Assembly: GCA_945890865.1 (NCBI GenBank)
Contig: CAMDDB010000004.1
Location: 137,224 to 201,223, forward strand
DNA: 64,000 bases
Direction: 5' to 3'
Source of the DNA: Flavobacterium psychrophilum
Lineage (GTDB): Bacteria > Bacteroidota > Bacteroidia > Flavobacteriales > Flavobacteriaceae
In this document: positions 57,230 to 64,000 of the stretch, in pieces
Layout: every line of letters starts with the position of its first letter
Position numbering within the stretch: the stretch's first letter is position 1
Translations under genes and position numbers: made by a program
The notes under the pieces: model-generated
What the model was told of the DNA's origin: nothing
Seen by the model: the letters and a program-made list of their open reading frames with translations, nothing else
Databases searched by the model: none

Positions 57230-58387
57230 ATGAATTATTTTTCTTCTGATTTTAAATTAGGTATTTTAGGCGGAGGGCAATTGGGTAAAATGCTATTGAC
57301 CGAAACCCGTAAATTTGATATTCAAACCTTCGTATTGGAGCCTAACGATGAAGCACCTGCTCGTTTGAGTTGTAATGAATTTTTCAAAGGGAGTTTGATG
57401 GATTTTGATACGGTATACCAATTTGGAAAAAAAGTAGATGTATTGACAATCGAAATTGAAAATGTAAACTTAGAGGCCCTTGATCTATTAGAAAAAGAAG
57501 GATTAGCCATTTATCCTTCACCAAAAACCTTGCGTTTGATTCAAAACAAAGGAAAGCAAAAAGATTATTACGTAGCAAACGATATTCCTACTTCACCTCA
57601 TCAACGATTGGTAAATTTGACTGATTTGAGAGGTGCTTTAGCAACAGACAAATTGCATTTCCCGTTTGTATGGAAATGTGCCCAATTTGGCTATGATGGA
57701 AATGGTGTCAAAATTTGTCGTTCGGCATCAGATCTAATGCAACTTCCAGATGTAGAATGCATTGCCGAAGCAATGGTTCCATTTAAGAATGAGTTGGCAG
57801 TAATTGTAGCGCGTTCTGTTTCGGGTGAAGTAAAAACCTATCCGGTTGTGGAAATGGAATTTCATCCCGAAGCCAATCAGGTAGAATATGTGATTTGTCC
57901 GGCTCGTATCAACGAAAAAGTAGCGCAAAAAGCCACTGAAATAGCGCTCAAAGTTTCTGCAGCATTTAACCATGTGGGCTTATTGGCAGTGGAACTTTTT
58001 CAAACCGAAGATGATGAAATTTTAGTAAATGAAGTAGCCCCAAGGCCACATAATTCTGGACATTATTCGATTGAAGCGAGTTACACTTCACAATTTGAAA
58101 ACCATTTGCGTGCGATTTTAAATTTACCTTTAGGAAATACAGAAAGCAAAGTAGCTGGAATCATGGTAAATTTGGTGGGAGATGAAAGGTTTTCCGGACC
58201 CGTTATTTACGAAAACATAGAGCAAATTATGGGCATCGATGGCGTAACTCCTCATATATATGGTAAAAGAGAAACACGCCCCTTTAGAAAAATGGGACAC
58301 GTTACTATTGTAAATCAGAATATGGAGGAAGCCAGAAAGATTGCCGAAACAGTTAAAAATAGTATACGAGTCATTTCAAATAATTAA
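57230..58387 (+). CDS. purK: N5-carboxyaminoimidazole ribonucleotide synthase
   Basis: ATP-grasp enzyme of purine synthesis that carboxylates AIR using bicarbonate, 385 residues. It starts L-G-I-L-G-G-G-Q-L-G-K-M-L, then the ATP-grasp core (F-P-F-V-W-K-C-A-Q-F-G-Y-D-G-N-G-V) and E-V-A-P-R-P-H-N-S-G-H-Y near the metal site. ATG at 57230 is used because the longer frame starts in the promoter. purE follows 81 bp downstream and encodes the next step. Confidence 0.97.
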   Translation: MNYFSSDFKLGILGGGQLGKMLLTETRKFDIQTFVLEPNDEAPARLSCNEFFKGSLMDFDTVYQFGKKVDVLTIEIENVNLEALDLLEKEGLAIYPSPKTLRLIQNKGKQKDYYVANDIPTSPHQRLVNLTDLRGALATDKLHFPFVWKCAQFGYDGNGVKICRSASDLMQLPDVECIAEAMVPFKNELAVIVARSVSGEVKTYPVVEMEFHPEANQVEYVICPARINEKVAQKATEIALKVSAAFNHVGLLAVELFQTEDDEILVNEVAPRPHNSGHYSIEASYTSQFENHLRAILNLPLGNTESKVAGIMVNLVGDERFSGPVIYENIEQIMGIDGVTPHIYGKRETRPFRKMGHVTIVNQNMEEARKIAETVKNSIRVISNN

Positions 58388-58468
58388 AAATAGGTACCGA
58401 TTGAAAAAATTAAAGTTTAACCTCAAATTGTAAAATCTTTCAATCATTTAATCTTAAAATAAAAACGA

Positions 58469-58951
58469 ATGAGTAAAGTAGCCATAATTATGGGAAGCAT
58501 CTCCGATATGCCGGTAATGCAAGAAGCCATTGATATCTTAAAAGGATTTGATATTGAAACAGAAGTAGATATTGTTTCGGCGCATCGAACACCAGAAAAA
58601 TTAGTTGAATTTAGCAAAAATGCACATACAAGAGGTATTTCTGTAATTATTGCCGGTGCCGGTGGTGCTGCTCATTTGCCGGGCATGGTAGCCTCCATGA
58701 GTCCACTACCTGTAATTGGTGTTCCCGTAAAATCGAGCAATTCAATGGATGGATGGGATTCGGTATTATCGATCTTACAAATGCCTGGTGGTGTCCCTGT
58801 TGCAACTGTTGCTTTAAATGGTGCAAAAAATGCTGGAATTCTAGCCGCTCAAATTATTGGAACAGCAGATCACTGCGTTTTAGACAAAATTTTAGCCTAT
58901 AAAGAAGGGATGAAACAAACCGTTTTAAAAGCTTCAGAAGGTTTAAAATAA
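58469..58951 (+). CDS. purE: N5-CAIR mutase PurE
   Basis: Moves the carboxyl group to give CAIR. The protein has 160 residues, class I type. It shows the N-terminal I-M-G-S-I-S-D-M-P-V, V-S-A-H-R-T-P-E and G-A-G-G-A-A-H-L-P-G-M-V-A, the active-site stretches. It is paired with purK and followed immediately by a terminator. Confidence 0.97.
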   Translation: MSKVAIIMGSISDMPVMQEAIDILKGFDIETEVDIVSAHRTPEKLVEFSKNAHTRGISVIIAGAGGAAHLPGMVASMSPLPVIGVPVKSSNSMDGWDSVLSILQMPGGVPVATVALNGAKNAGILAAQIIGTADHCVLDKILAYKEGMKQTVLKASEGLK

Positions 58952-58952
58952 T

Positions 58953-58980
58953 AAAATCCCAAACGTTAATTTGGGATTTT
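58953..58980 (+). terminator. Terminator of purE
   Basis: A perfect 11-bp stem (58953-58963 with 58970-58980, 6-nt loop) lies 1 bp after the stop codon, with only a short T tract at its 3' end. Confidence 0.8.
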
Positions 58981-59096
58981 ACTCACAAAAATCTAACAAC
59001 TATAATAAATTTAATCACTTTTAATTTGGGGGAAAAAGGGATTTGATCGACATTTCATCGACAAATATAAACACTTTATCGATAAAAACAAATTTT

Positions 59097-61121
59097 ATGA
59101 CACTTTTTTTAGCACCATTTCCTACAAAATATACAACGGCTCCGTTTAGCAAGATTGCACTGACTGATTACCCACTAGCTTTCGAAAAAACAATCGAAAT
59201 CGCTCGAAAAGAAATTGAGAGCATTGCTAACAATGAAGCAGTACCTACTTTTGAAAACACAATTGAAAGACTAGATTTTGCAGGAGAAGCCTTAGACCGC
59301 TTGTCTTCAATTTTTTTTAATTTGAATTCGGCAGAAACATGCGATGAAATGCAAAAAATTGCACAAAACATCTCTCCTTTATTGACTGAATTTAGCAATG
59401 ATATTGCTTTAAATGAAGATTTATTTAAACGCATTAAGGCAATCTATGATCAAAAAGAATCCTTGCATTTAACAACAGAACAAGCGACTTTGCTCGATAA
59501 AAAATTCAAAGGGTTTTCCAGAAATGGCGCTTTACTTAATGAAGCAGACAAATTAAAATTACGCGAAATCGATACCGAGTTGGCAAGACTAAAATTAACC
59601 TATGGCGAAAATGTTTTGGCCGAAACCAATACGTATCAATTACATATTACACAGGAAACTGATTTAGAAGGATTGCCCGAAGGCGCTAAAGAAATGGCGG
59701 CCAGTTTGGCCAAATCAAAAAATATAGATGGTTGGGTTTTTACACTAGACTTCCCAAGTTATTTGCCTTTTGTAACGTATGTTGAAAATCGTGAATTACG
59801 AAAAGAAATCGCAATCGCTGCCGGTAAAAAAGCTTTTCAAAATAACGAATTTGACAACAAAGAGAACGTAAAACACATAGTAGCATTACGCCATAAACGC
59901 GCCAAATTATTAGGTTACGAATCGCATTCGCATTTTGTTTTAGAAGAGCGCATGGCGCAACATCCAGAAAAAGTGCTTTCATTTTTGAATGATTTGTTGG
60001 AAAAAGCTAAGCCAGCCGCTGATAAAGAAATTGCCAAATTAAGTGCTTTCGCAAAAGAACTAGATGGAATTGATCCATTGGAAAAATGGGATAGCGCCTA
60101 CTATTCAGAGAAATTAAAACAAAATTTATTCTGTTTGGATGATGAGCTATTAAAACCCTATTTCCAATTGGAAAACGTATTGAATGGTGCCTTTACCATA
60201 GCTGAAAAATTATTCGGAATTACGTTTAAAGAAGTTTTTGATATTGATACATACCACAAAGACGTCCAAACTTTTGAAGTCATGGATTTTGAAGGAAATT
60301 TAGTCGCTGTTTTTTATTCGGATTTCTTTCCAAGAAAAGGAAAACGCAACGGCGCTTGGATGACGTCCTTTAAACCGCAATATATAAAAGACGGAATTAA
60401 TGAACGACCTCATGTTTCTATCGTTTGTAATTTCACGCCACCAACGGAAACAAAACCATCTTTGTTAACATTTAATGAAGTTACAACATTGTTTCACGAA
60501 TTTGGACATGCCTTACATGGCATGTTGGCCAACACAACCTATCCAAGTTTATCAGGAACTTCGGTGTATTGGGATTTTGTAGAATTACCCAGTCAAGTTA
60601 TGGAAAACTGGTGTTACGAGCCTGAAGCCTTAGCTTTATTTGCCAAACATTATAAAACGGGCGAAATTATCCCACAAGAATATGTTGAAAAAATCAAAGA
60701 AAGTGCGAGTTTCTTAGAAGGAATTGCCACATTGCGCCAATTGAGTTTTGGAATTTTAGACATGGCCTATCATGCTAAATCGCATACTATTGACAATGTA
60801 AAAGCCTTTGAAAAACAAGCGATGGCGAGTACTAGTTTGTATCCAGATGTAGCCGAAAATTGCATGAGTACTTCCTTTTCTCATATTTTCCAAGGCGGCT
60901 ATTCATCGGGTTATTACAGTTATAAATGGGCTGAAGTATTGGATGCCGATGCCTTTTCGTATTTTCAAGAAAAAGGGATTTTTAATCAAGAAGTCGCCAC
61001 CAAATTCAAAGATAACGTGCTTTCAAAGGGTGGAACAGAATTGCCAATGGTATTGTATAAAAAATTCAGAGGTCAAGAACCTAACGCAGAAGCTTTGTTG
61101 AAAAGAGCTGGTTTGGTTTAA
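59097..61121 (+). CDS. M3 family metallopeptidase (Dcp-type peptidyl-dipeptidase)
   Basis: Zinc peptidase of 674 residues degrading short peptides in the cytoplasm (no signal peptide is visible). The zinc motif H-E-F-G-H is at residues 467-471, and the third ligand lies in the following helix (W-D-F-V-E-L-P-S-Q). The conserved S-L-S-G-T-S-V and G-Y-S-S-G-Y-Y-S-Y-K-W substrate regions are also present. ATG at 59097 gives the family start T-L-F-L-A-P-F; the longer frame starts at a TTG. The nearest relatives include Dcp and oligopeptidase A, which I cannot separate. Confidence 0.92.
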   Translation: MTLFLAPFPTKYTTAPFSKIALTDYPLAFEKTIEIARKEIESIANNEAVPTFENTIERLDFAGEALDRLSSIFFNLNSAETCDEMQKIAQNISPLLTEFSNDIALNEDLFKRIKAIYDQKESLHLTTEQATLLDKKFKGFSRNGALLNEADKLKLREIDTELARLKLTYGENVLAETNTYQLHITQETDLEGLPEGAKEMAASLAKSKNIDGWVFTLDFPSYLPFVTYVENRELRKEIAIAAGKKAFQNNEFDNKENVKHIVALRHKRAKLLGYESHSHFVLEERMAQHPEKVLSFLNDLLEKAKPAADKEIAKLSAFAKELDGIDPLEKWDSAYYSEKLKQNLFCLDDELLKPYFQLENVLNGAFTIAEKLFGITFKEVFDIDTYHKDVQTFEVMDFEGNLVAVFYSDFFPRKGKRNGAWMTSFKPQYIKDGINERPHVSIVCNFTPPTETKPSLLTFNEVTTLFHEFGHALHGMLANTTYPSLSGTSVYWDFVELPSQVMENWCYEPEALALFAKHYKTGEIIPQEYVEKIKESASFLEGIATLRQLSFGILDMAYHAKSHTIDNVKAFEKQAMASTSLYPDVAENCMSTSFSHIFQGGYSSGYYSYKWAEVLDADAFSYFQEKGIFNQEVATKFKDNVLSKGGTELPMVLYKKFRGQEPNAEALLKRAGLV

Positions 61122-61133
61122 ATGAAGTACCTA

Positions 61134-62384
61134 TTACTGACCAATATGTGTCATTATTGTTTGTGTTGCCCCTATATTCATTTGAACAAAAGTGCTGCAA
61201 ATATGTCCTTTTTCATGGCGTTCGTCTTCGTTTTGTAGCAAACGATCAAAAGTTTCATTCAATTGGGTTTGATTTTGAATAGAAATGCATCCTTCCCTAT
61301 TTACCAATGCCGAAGCTTCCGCAAAATGAGAATAATTTGGACCAATTACAATTGGGATGCCAAAAGTAGCGGGTTCTAAAATATTGTGTACTCCGGGGTT
61401 TCCAAAACCTCCACCTACATAGGCCATATCGGCATAGGAATATATTTTGGTTAAAATTCCAATAGTATCAATAATGAAAACCGAATAATTTGCAAGATCA
61501 GCATTTTCTTTTTCTGAGAACAAAATCGTTCTTTTTGTGATTGCTTTTTTAAGTTCTTGAATTTGGTCAAACTTTATATTATGTGGCGCAAGGATAAATT
61601 TTACAGTATCGGCACTGTTATTAATATAATTAATTAGTAATTCTTCGTCCTTTGGCCAAGAACTTCCAATTACAACAGTCGTGATATTATTCTTAAATTG
61701 TTTTATAAAATCTAATGTATTATCGTGTTCTAAAATTGAAACTACCCGATCAAAACGGGTATCGCCCGATACTTTTACATTAGCAAATCCAATACTTTTC
61801 AATAGTGTTTTTGATGTTTCATTTTGTACAAAAAAGTAATCAAAAGTGTGTAATGCTTTTCGATAAAAGCTACCATACCACTTAAAAAAAGCTTGATCTT
61901 TTCTTAGAATCCCCGAAATGAGATACGTTTTTATATGCTGCCGCTTGAGTTCCTTCAAATAATTCGGCCAAAATTCATACTTGATAAAAAAGACCATTTC
62001 AGGATGCACGAGTTGCACAAATTGCTTTGCATTAGCAATCGTATCCAAAGGCAAATAAACCGTAACATCCGCAACCGAATTGTTATTGCGTACCTCATAA
62101 CCCGAAGGTGAAAAAAAAGTAAGGATGATTTTATGATTCGGAAAGTGATGCTTGACCGCTTCCATTACAGGCAGTCCTTGTTCGTATTCCCCTAATGAGG
62201 CAGCATGAAACCAAATGGTTTTGTCGGTTGCTTGTATCGAATCTTCGAGCGTTGAAAAGACTGTTTTTCGTCCCGTCACAAAAAGTTTTACTTTCGGACT
62301 AAATAGTGCAAAAATTTTAAGCCATTGTAATGCAAGGAGTACAATTAAATTATATATTTGATTCATGCTCTTAAATAAGGTCAT
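61134..62384 (-). CDS. waaA: 3-deoxy-D-manno-octulosonic acid transferase
   Basis: Membrane-bound glycosyltransferase adding Kdo to lipid A precursors, up to 416 residues. It has an N-terminal membrane anchor (I-Y-N-L-I-V-L-L-A-L-Q-W-L) and the early motif W-F-H-A-A-S-L-G-E-Y-E-Q-G. Then come K-Y-E-F-W-P-N, V-S-G-D-T-R-F-D-R-V, and the GT-B C-terminal domain with A-Y-V-G-G-G-F-G-N-P-G-V-H-N-I-L-E-P-A. An internal ATG at 62366 (M-N-Q-I-Y) fits the family start better and may be the true one. It is convergent with the M3 gene. Confidence 0.93.
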   Translation of the reverse strand: MTLFKSMNQIYNLIVLLALQWLKIFALFSPKVKLFVTGRKTVFSTLEDSIQATDKTIWFHAASLGEYEQGLPVMEAVKHHFPNHKIILTFFSPSGYEVRNNNSVADVTVYLPLDTIANAKQFVQLVHPEMVFFIKYEFWPNYLKELKRQHIKTYLISGILRKDQAFFKWYGSFYRKALHTFDYFFVQNETSKTLLKSIGFANVKVSGDTRFDRVVSILEHDNTLDFIKQFKNNITTVVIGSSWPKDEELLINYINNSADTVKFILAPHNIKFDQIQELKKAITKRTILFSEKENADLANYSVFIIDTIGILTKIYSYADMAYVGGGFGNPGVHNILEPATFGIPIVIGPNYSHFAEASALVNREGCISIQNQTQLNETFDRLLQNEDERHEKGHICSTFVQMNIGATQTIMTHIGQ

Positions 62385-62416
62385 AAAAGTACAATTGTTT
62401 CCTCAAATTAAAAAAT

Positions 62417-62608
62417 ATGAAATTCTTTTCCCAAAAGATGTTGGTCTTTGTTTGTGTATTTTTCTTAGTGAATGTTGCCCTCAAAAAACTAATGTTTCAT
62501 GAACAATCGAATGGAGAATTAATTCTTTCGTCCATAGTAGTTACCCTAGTGGTTAGTTTGGTATTTTATTTTTTAAACAGAAAGAAAACGACTTCAAAAG
62601 ATAATTAG
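62417..62608 (+). CDS. Small two-helix membrane protein
   Basis: Protein of 63 residues. It has two hydrophobic segments (about 8-22 and 38-53) joined by a short polar loop (H-E-Q-S-N-G-E) and a Lys/Arg-rich C-terminus (R-K-K-T-T-S-K-D-N). I do not recognise the family. Being in-frame between waaA and the aminotransferase gene, with an ATG and plausible codon use, supports a real gene. Confidence 0.6.
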   Translation: MKFFSQKMLVFVCVFFLVNVALKKLMFHEQSNGELILSSIVVTLVVSLVFYFLNRKKTTSKDN

Positions 62609-62616
62609 TAATTTTG
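62609..62616 (+). promoter_or_regulatory. -7 box of the DegT-type aminotransferase gene
   Basis: TAATTTTG matches TAnnTTTG 19 bp before the ATG at 62636. No TTG lies at the usual distance upstream. Confidence 0.45.
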
Positions 62617-62635
62617 CCCACAGAAAAATGAAATC

Positions 62636-63763
62636 ATGAAAAAACTACAAATGGTTGACTTAAAAAGTCAATACGAAAAAATAAAAGAGGAAGTAAATGC
62701 TTCCATTCAAGAAGTATTAGATACCAATACCTATATTAACGGCCCATTGGTGCACCAGTTCCAGGCCGATTTAGAAAACTATTTGGGTGTTAAACACGTA
62801 ATTCCTTGTGCCAATGGAACCGATGCCCTACAAATTGCCATGATGGGTTTGAATCTTCAACCCGGCGATGAAGTCATAACGGCCGATTTTACGTTTGCAG
62901 CTACGGTTGAAGTAATTGCTTTATTGCAATTGACTCCGGTTTTAGTCGATGTAGATATGAATAATATGAATATTTCGTTAGACGGAATTCGCAAAGCGAT
63001 CACCCCTAAAACAAAAGCAATTGTTCCCGTTCATTTGTTTGGCCGTGCAGCCAATTTGGATGCGATTATGGAAATTGCAAGCGAATATAATTTATACGTT
63101 ATTGAAGACAATGCCCAAGCTATTGGCGCAAATTACAGTTCGAAAGATGGCTCTAAAAAGAAAGTTGGTACTATTGGACATGTGGCTGCTACATCATTTT
63201 TCCCATCTAAAAACTTAGGATGCTATGGTGATGGTGGTGCGATTTATACAAACGATGACAATTTAGCACATATTATTAGAGGAATTGTAAATCACGGAAT
63301 GTATGAAAGATATCATCACGATGTGGTGGGAGTAAATTCGCGATTAGACAGCATACAAGCAGGTGTTTTGAAAGCAAAATTACCTCATCTTGACGCGTAC
63401 AACAAAGCACGCCAAGAAGCCGCCAGAAAATACAGTTTGGCCTTAAGTCAAAACCCAAACATTTGGGCACCGTTTATCTGTGACTCGTGCGATTGTCATG
63501 TATTTCACCAGTATGTGATTCGAATTTTAAATGGCAAACGAGATGGTTTATTAGCTCATTTACAAGAAAAAGGAATTCCTTGTGCTATTTATTATCCAAT
63601 ACCGTTGCACAGTCAAAAAGCCTATGCAGATGCACGATACAACGAAGCCGATTTTCCAGTAACCAATCAATTGGTAAAAGAAGTAATTGCGCTTCCTATG
63701 CATACAGAATTAGATGACGATCAAATCCAATTTATAACCGAAGCGGTTTTAGAATATGTTTAA
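62636..63763 (+). CDS. DegT/DnrJ/EryC1/StrS family PLP-dependent aminotransferase
   Basis: Sugar aminotransferase-type enzyme of 375 residues acting on nucleotide-activated keto-sugars for surface polysaccharides. It shows N-G-T-D-A-L-Q-I-A (cofactor phosphate binding), V-I-E-D-N-A-Q-A-I-G-A and the PLP-lysine motif F-F-P-S-K-N-L-G-C-Y-G-D-G-G. The C-terminal C-H-V-F-H-Q-Y-V-I-R is typical. It lies 62 bp before a galE-type gene, suggesting nucleotide-sugar metabolism for cell-surface glycans. The substrate is not determined. Confidence 0.93.
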   Translation: MKKLQMVDLKSQYEKIKEEVNASIQEVLDTNTYINGPLVHQFQADLENYLGVKHVIPCANGTDALQIAMMGLNLQPGDEVITADFTFAATVEVIALLQLTPVLVDVDMNNMNISLDGIRKAITPKTKAIVPVHLFGRAANLDAIMEIASEYNLYVIEDNAQAIGANYSSKDGSKKKVGTIGHVAATSFFPSKNLGCYGDGGAIYTNDDNLAHIIRGIVNHGMYERYHHDVVGVNSRLDSIQAGVLKAKLPHLDAYNKARQEAARKYSLALSQNPNIWAPFICDSCDCHVFHQYVIRILNGKRDGLLAHLQEKGIPCAIYYPIPLHSQKAYADARYNEADFPVTNQLVKEVIALPMHTELDDDQIQFITEAVLEYV

Positions 63764-63825
63764 TCGTTTTAAGTTTTTGCTTTCAGTAATTTAGCTGTTA
63801 GCATTTAACCATCAGATAAAAAAAT

Positions 63826-64000
63826 ATGAAAATACTCGTTACAGGTGGTTTAGGGTTTATTGGTTCGCACACCGTGGTGGCATTACAAACCGAAGGTTTT
63901 GAAGTTATTGCTGTTGATAATTTATCCAATTCTTCGCTAGAGGTTTTAGACGGAATTGAACGAATTACCGGCGCTAAACCCCTATTTGACAACATTGATT
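63826..64000 (+). CDS. galE: UDP-glucose 4-epimerase-type protein (3' end outside window)
   Basis: The first 58 codons of an extended short-chain dehydrogenase/epimerase. The NAD-binding motif is [12 protein letters not shown], followed by the acidic beta-2 end V-D-N-L-S-N-S-S. GalE is the closest match by this N-terminus, but related UDP-sugar epimerases start similarly. The reading frame is open to the window end. Confidence 0.82.
   Translation, partial: MKILVTGGLGFIGSHTVVALQTEGFEVIAVDNLSNSSLEVLDGIERITGAKPLFDNID

Overview
The window is low-GC DNA from a member of the Bacteroidota, most likely Flavobacteriaceae (Flavobacterium-like). This is inferred from a T9SS type B sorting domain, a PorP/SprF protein, a SusC/SusD pair, an S46 peptidase, CtlX, promoters of the form TTG-N17-23-TAnnTTTG, and the order of the ribosomal genes. 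No rRNA, tRNA, IS element, prophage or CRISPR array was seen. Coding density is high: no gene-free stretch exceeds 300 bp, and the longest gaps are 29303-29535 and 12818-13024.

Layout. 1-6172: the 3' part of a giant repeat adhesin secreted by the type IX system, followed after 1 bp by its PorP/SprF-type partner. 6175-9456: recR, a sodium:solute symporter, a small CoA-binding protein and a MarC-family protein. 9485-15530 (minus strand): two guanidino-group-modifying enzymes (CtlX and a dimethylargininase/amidinotransferase-like protein), then gltA, eno and carA, mostly single units with their own promoters and terminators. 15665-32931 (minus strand): the str-S10-spc-alpha ribosomal supercluster, read as rpsL-rpsG-fusA-rpsJ, then rplC through rplQ, including secY, infA, rpmJ and rpoA. 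A terminator and a new promoter separate rpsJ from rplC, a further promoter lies before rpsH, and a hairpin with a U-rich tail lies directly before rpsD.

33098-40374 (plus strand): an Omp85-like outer-membrane protein, a SusC/SusD uptake pair without degradative enzymes, and rlmB. 40458-50484 holds a rhomboid protease, rarA, a five-gene operon, a secreted superoxide dismutase with an extra C-terminal domain, radC, a Mur-type ligase and a TPR protein. The five-gene operon encodes an ABC ATPase, a His-rich FtsX-like permease, a DUF3299-like periplasmic protein, a YjjG-type nucleotidase and an unknown exported protein. 50573-56506 (minus strand): S46 peptidase, obg, a CNNM/CBS protein, adk and hpt. 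56604-64000: a helical-repeat protein, purK-purE, an M3 peptidase, the Kdo transferase (minus strand), a tiny membrane protein, a DegT-type aminotransferase and the start of galE.

Most of the window is housekeeping. The parts that are not routine are the adhesin repeat architecture with its near-identical internal duplication, the candidate rpsD leader, the internal ribosomal promoters, the His-rich ABC operon and the two-domain superoxide dismutase. I do not see a clearly new multi-gene system. The His-rich ABC operon is the best candidate for one that is poorly described.
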